Part shown: piece by piece, positions 9,461 through 17,790 of the stretch
Layout: every line of letters begins with the position of its first letter
Position numbering within the stretch: the first letter of the stretch is position 1
DNA from: Microcella alkaliphila
GTDB lineage: Bacteria > Actinomycetota > Actinomycetes > Actinomycetales > Microbacteriaceae
Length of the DNA stretch: 64,000 bases
Assembly (NCBI RefSeq): GCF_002355395.1
Contig: NZ_AP017315.1
Span: 2,542,001 to 2,606,000 of the forward strand
Reading direction: 5' to 3'
Made by a program: the position numbers and the translations under genes
Notes under the pieces: model-generated
What the model saw: only the letters and a program-made list of their open reading frames with translations
Databases searched by the model: none
Told to the model about the DNA's origin: nothing

Positions 9461-10417
9461 CTAGCCCTTCGTCGAGCCCGCCAGCAGGCCGCGCACGAAG
9501 TAGCGCTGCAGGCTGAAGAACACGATCAACGGCACCACCAGAGAGATGAATGCCGCGGCGGGCAGACGCTCCTGGTTGCGGCCGAAGTTGCCGACCAGCT
9601 CAGCCAGGCGTTGCGTCAATGGCGCGACATCGACCGTGCCGCCCGAGAACACGAGCGCCACGAGCAGGTCGTTCCAGACCCAGAGGAACTGGAAGATGCC
9701 GATCGACGCGAGCGCCGGAAGCGACAGCGGGATGATGATGCGGAAGAAGATCTGCGTGTGGTTCGCACCGTCCACGCGCGCCGCCTCGATCACCTCGCCG
9801 GGGATCTCGGAGATGAAGTTGTGCAGCAGGAAGATGCACAACGGCAGACCGAAGATCGTGTGCGCGATCCACACCGCCGGGAAGGTACCCGAGATGCCGA
9901 GCACCTGCGAGAAGATCTGCAGCAGCGGCACGAGCGCCATCTGCAGGGGAACGATCTGCAGCGCGAAGACGAGCACGAACATCGCGCCGGCCCCCCGGAA
10001 CTTGATCCACGCGAACGCGTAGGCGGCCATCGTCGCGATGGCGATCGGGAAGATCGCAGCCGGGATGGCGATCACGAGCGAGTTCACGAAGTACTGCCCA
10101 AGGTTTGCGCTGGATGCTCCGGATGCGAACAGCACGTCGGCGTAGTTGTCGAACGTGAACGACGGGTTCACGAACCAGGTCCACCAGCCGGTCGTGCGGA
10201 TCTCGGTCGGGGTACGAATCGACGAGACCAGGAGGCCGAACGTCGGGATCGTCCAGATCACCGCGATGACGATCGCCGCCGCCGTCGCCCAGGGGCTCGT
10301 CAGCTTCTCTTTCGACTTGCGGAACTGGCGAGCGACCGCGCCCTCGGCGGTGTACTCGTTGCGCTGACCGAGCGGACGGTCGAGCTTCGCCTCAGCCTTC
10401 TCCACTGCCTCGGTCAT
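9461..10417 (-). CDS. Sugar ABC importer, inner permease (MalG/AglG type)
   Basis: Binding-protein-dependent permease of 318 residues with six predicted helices and the coupling EAA loop EVIEAARVDGANHTQIFFRI near residue 210. About 35 hydrophilic residues precede the first helix. Overlaps the outer permease by ATGA. Closest in look to alpha-glucoside (AglG) permeases of actinobacteria and rhizobia; the exact sugar is inferred from family and the LacI neighbour. No ATPase gene follows. Confidence 0.88.
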   Translation of the reverse strand: MTEAVEKAEAKLDRPLGQRNEYTAEGAVARQFRKSKEKLTSPWATAAAIVIAVIWTIPTFGLLVSSIRTPTEIRTTGWWTWFVNPSFTFDNYADVLFASGASSANLGQYFVNSLVIAIPAAIFPIAIATMAAYAFAWIKFRGAGAMFVLVFALQIVPLQMALVPLLQIFSQVLGISGTFPAVWIAHTIFGLPLCIFLLHNFISEIPGEVIEAARVDGANHTQIFFRIIIPLSLPALASIGIFQFLWVWNDLLVALVFSGGTVDVAPLTQRLAELVGNFGRNQERLPAAAFISLVVPLIVFFSLQRYFVRGLLAGSTKG

Positions 10418-11397
10418 CGGATCTCCTTCTGCTTGCGCATGACGCGAACGTTGTAGATGACGATCGGGAGGACCATCACGAACAGGATCACCGCGAGCGC
10501 CGAGCCCTGACCGATCTCACCGCGGTTGAACGCCTGCGTGTACATCTCGTTGGCGACGACCGAGGTGCCGAACTGGCCACCCGTCATCGCCCGGACGATG
10601 TCGAACACCTTCAGGGTTGCGATCGAAATCGTCGTGATGACGACCACGAGGGTGCCGCGGATACCCGGGAGCGTCACGTTGAGGAACTGCTGCCACGCGT
10701 TGGCGCCGTCGAGACGGGCCGCCTCGATGATCTCGACCGGAACGCCCTTGATCGCGGCCGAGAGGAGCACCATCGCGAAACCGGTCTGAATCCAGACCAT
10801 CACGACGATCAGGAAGAACGTGTTCCACGGCGAGTTCTGCAAGAACTGCTGCGGTTCGCCGCCGAACCAGACGATGAGCTGGTTCAGGATGCCGATCTGC
10901 TCACCGAAGCCCAGCTCGCGGTACTCGTACACGAAGCGCCAGATGATGCCGGCACCGACGAACGAGATCGCCATCGGCATGAACACGAGCGACTTCAGGA
11001 TCTTTTCGCCGTGCGACTTGTCGATGAAGATTGCGTAGGCGAGGCCGAAAATGGTCGACAGAGTCGGTACGAGGGCCACCCAGATGAGGGTGTTGACGAG
11101 CACCGTGATGATCTCGGGCTGCGTGAACATCCACTCGTAGTTCGTGAGGCCCACCCACTCACGACCGGAGCGGTTCGTGAACGAGAGATAGATCGTGCGG
11201 ATCGCGGGGTAGATGAGACCGATCGCGAGCAGGATCATCGCCGGCGACACGAAGGCGAGAAGCTGCCAGAAGTCTCGGCCCTTCTTCGGGGCCCGGTCGG
11301 CGAGGAAGAGGACGATTCCGACGACTGCGGCGAAGGCCACAAGGCCGACGACCATGACGCCGAATTTGTCGAATAAGTCAGCCCAGAAAGCAGTCAT
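10414..11397 (-). CDS. Sugar ABC importer, outer permease (MalF/AglF type)
   Basis: Partner permease of 327 residues with an extra N-terminal helix (residues 12-32) before the six-helix core. EAA loop EIIEAARLDGANAWQQFLNV is near residue 215. Lacks the large periplasmic loop of the MalF encoded at 44494-46125, so this is the shorter AglF-like form. Lies 104 bases after the binding-protein gene, with a strong hairpin between them that probably lowers permease expression relative to the lipoprotein. Confidence 0.88.
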   Translation of the reverse strand: MTAFWADLFDKFGVMVVGLVAFAAVVGIVLFLADRAPKKGRDFWQLLAFVSPAMILLAIGLIYPAIRTIYLSFTNRSGREWVGLTNYEWMFTQPEIITVLVNTLIWVALVPTLSTIFGLAYAIFIDKSHGEKILKSLVFMPMAISFVGAGIIWRFVYEYRELGFGEQIGILNQLIVWFGGEPQQFLQNSPWNTFFLIVVMVWIQTGFAMVLLSAAIKGVPVEIIEAARLDGANAWQQFLNVTLPGIRGTLVVVITTISIATLKVFDIVRAMTGGQFGTSVVANEMYTQAFNRGEIGQGSALAVILFVMVLPIVIYNVRVMRKQKEIR

Positions 11398-11439
11398 GCC
11401 GGGTAAACCTCCATTGGTTTGAGGCCACGCTACCTGACG

Positions 11440-11477
11440 ACTCGGCCCACCGAGAAGTGTTTCCCGGTGGGCCGAGT
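11440..11477 (-). terminator. Intra-operon hairpin after the binding-protein gene
   Basis: Thirteen-pair stem ACTCGGCCCACCG / CGGTGGGCCGAGT with a 12-base loop, between the binding-protein stop and the first permease. No clear T-run follows, so partial termination or 3' mRNA protection are both possible. Confidence 0.7.
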
Positions 11478-11501
11478 TCAGGTGGTGATCAGCGGGTCAG
11501 A

Positions 11502-12878
11502 TCAGCGGGGGAAAGTCCCGTCGATGAAGGTGACAAGCTGGTCGGTGGTGAGCTCTCCGAGCACCCAGTCCGTCATGCCGGTCCAGAACGAGCTGGTGCC
11601 GACGGCGGCGGGCATGAGGTCAGAGGCGTCGAAGCGGAACACCGTGTTCGGGTCCTGCAGGATCTCGATCGACTGCACCGCGAGCGGCGAGCTGGCGAGC
11701 TGCGGGTCAAGACCCTGGTTTGCCGAGATCACACCGCCGAGGGCAATGCGGTTGTTCGCCCAGGTGTCGCTCGACAGGTAGGCCTGCACGGCCGCCGTTG
11801 CGTCGTCGCTGTTGAAGGCGGCCACGAACTCGCCACCACCGGTGACGGCGAAGCCGTCCTCGGCGTTGATCGGCGGGGTCAGGAAGGCCCAGACGTCACC
11901 ATCCGGCGCGACGGTCACGTCGTCACCCCACTGGGCCTCGTAGAACGATGCCTGGCGGTGCAGCGAGCAGTTACCGTCGAGGATCTGGAGACCAGCGTCC
12001 TGGAAGGTGGTCGAGACGATCGAGCTCACGCCACCGAAACCGCCGTTGACGAACTCGGGGTTGAGCATGATGTCGCCCACGAGGTTGATCGAGTCGACGA
12101 TCTCAGGGTCGGCGAACAGGGTGTCACCGGCGACCCACGCGTCGTAGGTCTCGGGGCCGGCGAGACGCAGCACGGCGTCCTCGACCCAGTCGGTGCCGAC
12201 CCAGCCGGTCGCGTCACCCGAGCCGAAGCCAACACACCAGGGGCGGTATGCGCCCTCGTTGCGCTCGGTCATCTGCTCGGTCAGGGCGACCATCTCGTCC
12301 CACGTGGTGGGAACTTCGTAGCCGTTCTCGGCGAAGTCGCTCGGCGAGTACCAGACATAGCCCTTGACGCTCGCCATGAGGGGGGCGGCGTAGAAGGTGC
12401 CGTCGATGGTGCCGTAGCCCTTCCACGACTCGCTCCAGAACTCGTCGACGTTCGCCTCGACGGCCTCGGGGGCCGGCACGACGTAGCCGTCTTCGATCAG
12501 GCGCTGCAGGAGGCCCGGCTGCGGGATGATCATCAGGTCGGGCGCGTCGCCGGCGGCCGCACGCACGTTGATCTGCGTCTCGGCCTCCTGCGTTCCGACG
12601 TAGTTGATCGTGATGCCGGTGCAGTCTTCGAAGTCGGACCAGCTCGTCACGAGGTTGTCGGCCTCGACGTCGATGATGGTCGCGTAGATCTCGACCGTCT
12701 GGCCCGAGAACTCGCCGTACTGCTCGTACTCGGCACAGTTGGCGTCGCCGCCACCGGTGCCGCCGTTGCCGCCGGGCGCCGGGGTCTCGGAGTCGGCGGC
12801 ACAGCCGGCAAGAACCAGGCTGAAGGCGCCGATCGCCGCTGCCGGCAGAAGGAGCCGGCGTCGGAGGGTGGAACTCAT
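11502..12878 (-). CDS. Sugar-binding lipoprotein of ABC importer
   Basis: Extracellular solute-binding protein family 1, 458 residues, with a lipoprotein signal: basic start, hydrophobic core and lipobox LAGC at about residues 22-25, then a Gly/Ala-rich linker. Delivers an oligosaccharide (alpha-glucoside type) to the two permeases encoded downstream. The ATG at 12878 has GAGGAGG six bases upstream. An in-frame ATG five codons earlier overlaps that ribosome site and was rejected. Divergent from a LacI regulator across a 360-base region holding two operators. Confidence 0.9.
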   Translation of the reverse strand: MSSTLRRRLLLPAAAIGAFSLVLAGCAADSETPAPGGNGGTGGGDANCAEYEQYGEFSGQTVEIYATIIDVEADNLVTSWSDFEDCTGITINYVGTQEAETQINVRAAAGDAPDLMIIPQPGLLQRLIEDGYVVPAPEAVEANVDEFWSESWKGYGTIDGTFYAAPLMASVKGYVWYSPSDFAENGYEVPTTWDEMVALTEQMTERNEGAYRPWCVGFGSGDATGWVGTDWVEDAVLRLAGPETYDAWVAGDTLFADPEIVDSINLVGDIMLNPEFVNGGFGGVSSIVSTTFQDAGLQILDGNCSLHRQASFYEAQWGDDVTVAPDGDVWAFLTPPINAEDGFAVTGGGEFVAAFNSDDATAAVQAYLSSDTWANNRIALGGVISANQGLDPQLASSPLAVQSIEILQDPNTVFRFDASDLMPAAVGTSSFWTGMTDWVLGELTTDQLVTFIDGTFPR

Positions 12879-12985
12879 GTGTTTCCTCCTCATTGAGGGT
12901 CGGACGTCGGCGTCGAGTGCGCCGCACGTGGGTTGGTGCAGGTGACGGGCCCAGGCCCCCTATTCGCCGTTTCACGTCGTCGTAG

Positions 12986-12997
12986 GGAACCGGTTCC
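12986..12997. promoter_or_regulatory. LacI-type operator O1 of alpha-glucoside importer
   Basis: Perfect palindrome GGAACCGGTTCC about 110 bases before the binding-protein ATG. Likely target of the divergent LacI regulator. Confidence 0.7.
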
Positions 12998-13128
12998 AGG
13001 TGGAACGTTACGTCAGCAACCGCGGCCGCGCAACCGCCTATTCGCGCGCCGTTATCGATCCGTTGTGGAACGCTCATCGCGCATCCAGATGGATGCACGG
13101 GGCTGAGCCCCCGACACGCGCCGGAATT

Positions 13129-13146
13129 TCTGGCACCGGTTCCAGA
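13129..13146. promoter_or_regulatory. LacI-type operator O2, near regulator start
   Basis: TCTGGCACCGGTTCCAGA, an 18-base inverted repeat with one mismatched pair, about 90 bases before the regulator ATG. It shares ACCGGTTCCA with O1. The rest of 12894-13236 shows no other clear element. Confidence 0.7.
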
Positions 13147-13236
13147 GGTCCGAAATTTTGGCTACACTCCGGTTGCATACGTCGCGCGGCGATCTCGGCC
13201 GCGCGCATACAGCGTCCAATGGAGGACTGACGAGGC

Positions 13237-14253
13237 ATGAGCATCCTGGCCGACGTGGCCCGCATCGCGGGGGTGTCGAAGTCGACGGCGTCTCGCGCGC
13301 TCAGCGGGCGCGGCTACGTCTCGACCGAGACCCGTCGGCGGGTCGAAACGGCCGCGGCCGAGCTCGGTTACGTCGTCTCGTCCACCGCGGCGAGCCTCGT
13401 CACGGGGCGTACGCGCAACGTCGGTGTGGTCATCCCGTACATCAACCGCTGGTACTTCGCCGAGGTGCTCGAGGGCATCGAGAAGGCGCTCATTCGCTCG
13501 GGCTACGACCTGACCCTGTACCGCCTCAGCATGGACACCGAGCTGCGCCGGCGCGTGTTCGACTACTTCCTCGTGCGCAAGCGCGTCGACGCCGTCATCG
13601 CCGTGACCATCGCCCTGAGCACGCACGAGGTGCAGATGCTGCAGGCGCTCGGCAAGCCGCTCGCCGGGATCGGCGGCCGCATCGCCGGCATCCCGTCGCT
13701 CTCGATCGACGACGTCGAGACCGCGCGGCTCGCGACCGAGCACCTCATCAGCCTCGGTCACACCCGCATCATGCACGTGGGCGGCGATCAGAGCGAGCAG
13801 ATGGACTTCCGGGTGCACAGCAGCCGGTACGACGGCTTCAAGCGCGCCGTCGCCGACGCCGGGCTGACCCTCGATGACGACTTCCGCGAGGCCGAGTTCT
13901 CGGTGCCGGGCGGCTACCAGGTGGGGCTGTCGCTGCTCGGCGACCCCCGCCAGCGCCCCACAGCGATCTTCGCCGGCTGCGACGAGATCGCCATCGGCAT
14001 CATGATCGCGGCGCGCCAACTCGGCATCTCCGTTCCGCAGGATCTCTCGATCATCGGCATCGACAACCACCCCATGGCCGAGATGTTCGGGCTGACGACG
14101 CTCGCCCAGCAACCCGGTTCACAGGGCGACCGCGCCGTCGAGTTCCTCATCCACCAGATCGAAAACCTCGACGCCCCGACCCCCGACGAGCACGTCGTGC
14201 TTCCGACGCGGCTGATCGTGCGCCAGTCGACGGCGGCGCGCCGCGACGCGTAG
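13237..14253 (+). CDS. LacI-family regulator of alpha-glucoside importer
   Basis: A 338-residue regulator: helix-turn-helix at residues 4-24 (ADVARIAGVSKSTASRAL), hinge [18 protein letters not shown], ligand domain ending in the signature IIGIDNHPMAEMFGL. Close sister of the regulator encoded at 51973, sharing long identical stretches such as [10 protein letters not shown] and [16 protein letters not shown] blocks, but the recognition helix differs (Lys-Ser...Arg against Thr-Ala...Arg). Divergent to the importer operon, so it most likely represses that operon and itself through the ACCGGTTCC sites. Confidence 0.88.
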   Translation: MSILADVARIAGVSKSTASRALSGRGYVSTETRRRVETAAAELGYVVSSTAASLVTGRTRNVGVVIPYINRWYFAEVLEGIEKALIRSGYDLTLYRLSMDTELRRRVFDYFLVRKRVDAVIAVTIALSTHEVQMLQALGKPLAGIGGRIAGIPSLSIDDVETARLATEHLISLGHTRIMHVGGDQSEQMDFRVHSSRYDGFKRAVADAGLTLDDDFREAEFSVPGGYQVGLSLLGDPRQRPTAIFAGCDEIAIGIMIAARQLGISVPQDLSIIGIDNHPMAEMFGLTTLAQQPGSQGDRAVEFLIHQIENLDAPTPDEHVVLPTRLIVRQSTAARRDA

Positions 14254-14338
14254 CACGCAGCCGCAGCTGCGAGGCGGAGCGCGCAGCCGCGCGAGCCGTC
14301 CTGGGCGCCCGGCCGCGAGCATCCCGCCGCACACAGCA

Positions 14339-14376
14339 CGACGCCCCGCGCCGACCGAAGTCGATGCGGGGCGTCG
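14339..14376 (-). terminator. Terminator after rplL
   Basis: Eleven-pair stem CGACGCCCCGC / GCGGGGCGTCG with a 16-base loop, 30 bases after the rplL stop. It can also serve the LacI gene arriving from the other side. Confidence 0.7.
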
Positions 14377-14405
14377 TGGCGAATCCCCCGATGCGGGGGA
14401 GGCGA

Positions 14406-14798
14406 CTACTTGAGCGTGACGGTGGCGCCAGCCTCTTCGAGCTGAGCCTTGGCCTTCTCGGCGGTCTCCTTGTTGGCGCCCTCGAGGACGGTGCTGGGCG
14501 CACCGTCGACAACGGCCTTGGCCTCGCCGAGGCCGAGGCTCGTGAGCGCGCGGACCTCCTTGATGACCTGGATCTTCTTGTCGCCAGCGGCCTCGAGAAC
14601 GACGTCGAACGAGTCCTTCTCCTCGACCTCCTCGGCGGCGCCACCGGCACCACCGGCGGCCGGAGCGGCGGCAACGGCGACGGGGGCAGCAGCGGTGACC
14701 TCGAAGACCTCTTCGAACTTCTTCACGAACTCGCTGAGCTCGATGAGCGACAGCTCCTTGAACGCCTCGATGAGCTCGTCAGTGGTGAGCTTGGCCAT
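14406..14798 (-). CDS. rplL: Ribosomal protein bL12 (L7/L12)
   Basis: Stalk protein of the 50S subunit, 130 residues, which recruits translation GTPases. N-terminal dimer region ([21 protein letters not shown]), Ala/Gly-rich hinge near residues 40-55, then the C-terminal domain ending GATVTLK. Start codon preceded by AAGGAGAAATC. Follows rplJ on the same transcript, binding L10 as dimers. Confidence 0.98.
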   Translation of the reverse strand: MAKLTTDELIEAFKELSLIELSEFVKKFEEVFEVTAAAPVAVAAAPAAGGAGGAAEEVEEKDSFDVVLEAAGDKKIQVIKEVRALTSLGLGEAKAVVDGAPSTVLEGANKETAEKAKAQLEEAGATVTLK

Positions 14799-14850
14799 GA
14801 TTTCTCCTTGTTATGCGGGGTGTGTGTGGATCGTGGGTCGAGCGGCGTTC

Positions 14851-15366
14851 TTAGCCGGCCGATTCCTGCTTCTGCCGCAGGGCGTCGACCGCGCGAGCGG
14901 CCTGCGCGAGCGGCGCGTTGAACATGTATGCAGCACCGAACAGCGAGGCCTTGGCGGCACCGGCGAACTTCGCCAGCAGCACCTCTCGGGTCTCGAGCTC
15001 GGCCAGCTTGGTGACCTCGGCGGCGGTGAGCGGGTTACCGTCGAAGTAACCGCCCTTCACCACCAGGGCCGGGTTGGCCTTGGCGAAGTCGCGCAGAGCC
15101 TTGGCGACCGTCACGGGGTCCCCGTGAACGAACGCGATCGCGGTGGGTCCGGCGAGCATGTCATCGAGCGAGTCGATGCCAGCCTCGTTGGCCGCGATCT
15201 TGGTCAGCGTGTTCTTCACCACGGCGTAGGACGCGTTCTCACGGAGGGTGTTGCGTAGCGTCTTCAGCTGCGCCACCGTGAGGCCGCGGTACTCGGTGAG
15301 CAGGACGGCGGACGAGCCGGAGATGATCTCCTTCAGCTCGGCGACCGTTGCTTCCTTGTTCGCCAT
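14851..15366 (-). CDS. rplJ: Ribosomal protein uL10
   Basis: 171-residue L10, anchor of the L7/L12 stalk on 23S rRNA. Typical start [35 protein letters not shown] precedes the ATG by five bases. First gene of the rplJL operon and normally translationally feedback-regulated through its leader. Here rplK-rplA are about 16 kb away rather than immediately upstream. Confidence 0.98.
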   Translation of the reverse strand: MANKEATVAELKEIISGSSAVLLTEYRGLTVAQLKTLRNTLRENASYAVVKNTLTKIAANEAGIDSLDDMLAGPTAIAFVHGDPVTVAKALRDFAKANPALVVKGGYFDGNPLTAAEVTKLAELETREVLLAKFAGAAKASLFGAAYMFNAPLAQAARAVDALRQKQESAG

Positions 15367-15389
15367 GGTGCTCCTTGTGTCGTGGGTTT

Positions 15390-15475
15390 GCGCCCGCCGA
15401 CCGCACCGCAGAAATGGCGAAGGCTCCGGCGCAAGCGCTCGGAGCCTTAGTGGTCACACGCACGCGAACGTGAGT
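15390..15475 (-). ncRNA. Ribosomal protein L10 leader
   Basis: The rplJ 5' untranslated region forms a nine-pair hairpin AAGGCTCCG (15440-15448 read on minus) / CGGAGCCTT (15420-15428), with a GCGCTTGCGC-rich loop and flanking purine-rich sequence. Position and shape match the L10 leader element that binds L10 or the L10-L12 complex. Extent is approximate. Confidence 0.65.
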
Positions 15476-15644
15476 GTGGAAGGTTTCGAATCACCTGCGC
15501 GGGCCGTCGCACGCGCTCCGGGGAGCGTCTGCGAGCTTTCAATCGCTGTGTCCGCACGCGGACACGCCGATGACCAGCGGTCTTGGGCTCGATCAGCCTA
15601 CGGGATGCACCCCCCGGCGACCAAATTCTCGTCACCACCCCCTA

Positions 15645-15673
15645 TTGAGGATTTGCGATACATGCAATATGCT
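15645..15673 (+). promoter_or_regulatory. Promoter of isocitrate dehydrogenase gene
   Basis: TTGAGG (15645-15650), 17-base spacer, TATGCT (15668-15673), in an AT-richer stretch. Gives a leader of about 35 bases that contains the AAAGGAG ribosome site. Confidence 0.65.
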
Positions 15674-15713
15674 TCTATTGTTGTCGTCGTTCATCCCCCG
15701 TAAAGGAGAATTC

Positions 15714-17150
15714 ATGGCCTCGCAGGTCACCCTGATCCCCGGCGATGGTGTCGGACCCGAATGCGTCGCCGCGGCACGTCGAATCATCGACGCCAGCGGC
15801 GCCCCCATCGAGTGGGACGAGCAGGAAGCGGGAGAAACCGTCTTCCGGCGCGGCATCGCCAGCGGCGTGCCCCAGGAGACGATCGACTCAATCACCCGCA
15901 CCCGCACAGTCCTGAAGGGCCCGCTGGGCACGCCGGTGGGCTTCGGCGAGAAGTCGGCGAACGTGACCCTGCGCAAGCTGTTCGAGACCTACGCCAACAT
16001 TCGCCCCGTGCGCGAGTTGCCCGGGGTGACGACCCGGTACTCCGGCTCAGGCATCGATCTCGTCGTCGTGCGCGAGAACGTTGAAGACCTGTACGCGGGC
16101 ATCGAGCACATGCAGACGCCGGGCGTCGCCCAGTGTCTGAAGCTGATCTCGCGCAAGGGCTCCGAGAAGATCGTGCGTACCGCGTTCGAGTACGCGCGCA
16201 GCGAGGGTCGCCGCTCGGTCGCCTGCGCGACCAAGTCGAACATCATGAAGCTCACCGAGGGTGAGCTCAAGCGCACCTTCGAGCGCATCGCCCCCGAGTA
16301 TCCCGACATCGAGGCACGTCACATCATCATCGACAACGCCGCTCACCAGCTGGTGAAGCGTCCCGAGCAGTTCGATGTCATCGTCACGACCAACATGAAC
16401 GGCGACATCCTGAGCGACCTCACCTCCGCCCTCGTCGGCGGGCTGGGCTTCGCGCCGTCGGCCAACCTCGGCTCGGGCGTCGCGATCTTCGAGGCCGTGC
16501 ACGGATCGGCGCCGAAGTACGCCGGTCAGAACGTGATCAACCCGACCGCGGTGATTCTGTCCTCCGTCATGATGCTGAAGCACCTGGGGCACGTGGACGA
16601 GGCCGAGACCATCGAGAACGCCCTGTTCGCAACGGTCGCCGCCGGCACTCTGACCGGCGACGTCGTCGGCTACGACTCGGGAGTCTCGACGACCGACTTC
16701 GCCTCGGCGATCATCGACAACTTCGGCCGATCGGCCGAGGGCTACCCCGTTCGACGTGGTCGGCCGCTCGCGCTGCCGAGCCCGGTCGAGAACCCCGTCA
16801 CGGTCACCCCGACGTCGCGCCGCGTCGTGGGCGTCGACGTCTTCATCGAGTCGGGCATGCTCCCCCACGAGCTCGGACCCGAGCTGGAGGCCGCCACGAG
16901 CGACGCTGCCGTGTACCTAAAGATGATCTCCAACCGCGGCACCAAGGTGTACCCCGACGGCAACACCAACATCGACATGGTCGATCACTACCGGTGCCGG
17001 TTCATGCAGCGCGGTGACGGCGACCTCGATCGAGCGGCCATTCGCGACCTGCTCGCGCGGGTCGAATCACGCGTCAATTGGATGCACGTCGAACTGCTTC
17101 AGGAATTCGACGGCGAGCCGTCGTTCACGAAGGCGCAGGGCGAAGACTGA
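15714..17150 (+). CDS. icd: NADP-dependent isocitrate dehydrogenase, Thermus/Rickettsia type
   Basis: Isocitrate/isopropylmalate dehydrogenase family, 478 residues: a catalytic core of about 335 residues plus a C-terminal extension of about 140. This is the layout of the dimeric Thermus-type enzymes and not the 740-residue monomeric form common in actinobacteria. Substrate serine-arginine motif KSANVTLRKLF is near residue 80. The cofactor loop HGSAPKYAGQN has the Lys-Tyr pair that marks NADP preference in E. coli Icd. ATG at 15714 has AAAGGAG six bases upstream. Homo-isocitrate or tartrate activity cannot be ruled out. Confidence 0.8.
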   Translation: MASQVTLIPGDGVGPECVAAARRIIDASGAPIEWDEQEAGETVFRRGIASGVPQETIDSITRTRTVLKGPLGTPVGFGEKSANVTLRKLFETYANIRPVRELPGVTTRYSGSGIDLVVVRENVEDLYAGIEHMQTPGVAQCLKLISRKGSEKIVRTAFEYARSEGRRSVACATKSNIMKLTEGELKRTFERIAPEYPDIEARHIIIDNAAHQLVKRPEQFDVIVTTNMNGDILSDLTSALVGGLGFAPSANLGSGVAIFEAVHGSAPKYAGQNVINPTAVILSSVMMLKHLGHVDEAETIENALFATVAAGTLTGDVVGYDSGVSTTDFASAIIDNFGRSAEGYPVRRGRPLALPSPVENPVTVTPTSRRVVGVDVFIESGMLPHELGPELEAATSDAAVYLKMISNRGTKVYPDGNTNIDMVDHYRCRFMQRGDGDLDRAAIRDLLARVESRVNWMHVELLQEFDGEPSFTKAQGED

Positions 17151-17780
17151 GCTGACTCGACGTCACGCGGCCGACGATGTCGCGTGAGCGCGACACGGTC
17201 GGGAATTCGGCGTCGAGGAGTTCGACCGACGGGCGCTCCATCACGGTGTCGGCCGCCGCGATGATGAAGGTGTCATAGCCAGGGGCCGCGTTCTCCAGCG
17301 CGCGCAGCACGGCTTGCCCGCCATCTCGGCGGTCGATGTAGCCGAACAGGTTCCAGCGTCTGACGCTCGTGTCGTGCTGCCATGACGGGAACTCGGCGTA
17401 ATCCTCTTCCGCCATGACGTTGCTGAAGCGCAGGCCGGTGATGCGCAGCGCAGGGTCCCACCGCACGAGCTTGCGGGCGAGTTCCTCCTCGAGGTGCTTG
17501 CCGACCGCGTACATGAACTCCGGGCGCGTCGGCGCGGCCTCATCGAGCGGCACGTACGGCGGGTCGATCGCCATCGGGATGCCGAGCAGGGTCTCGCTCG
17601 AGGCGTGCACGATGCGCCTCACGCCCGCCCGCCTGGCGGCCTGGAAGACGTTGATCGTCATCGTCAGGTTCTGGGTGATGAGCGCCGTGTCGGGCACGAT
17701 TCCAGGCGCGGGTACCGCGGCGAGGTGCACCACGGCGTCGACGCCGGCGTGCCGCGAGAACCGGTGACGATGATCTGCAT
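17125..17780 (-). pseudogene. NAD-dependent epimerase/dehydratase, internal deletion
   Basis: Extended short-chain dehydrogenase remnant. The ATG at 17780 opens the usual start MQIIVTGS (first part of the Rossmann loop). After about ten codons the sequence jumps, in another frame, to AGVDAVVHLAAVPAPG, which belongs some 55 residues further on in such proteins. From there the frame runs normally to 17125, with the catalytic YAVGKHLEEE and the C-terminal domain. Deletion of most of the NAD-binding half plus a frameshift should destroy function. A TAGGCT box at 17788-17793 still stands seven bases before the ATG. The 3' end overlaps the isocitrate dehydrogenase gene by 26 bases. Confidence 0.8.
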
Positions 17781-17790
17781 GCGCTCGAGC

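Noticed and set aside
12879..12893. Earlier ATG for the binding-protein lipoprotein
   Set aside because: It would place the GAGGAGG ribosome site inside the coding region and lengthen the signal peptide start.
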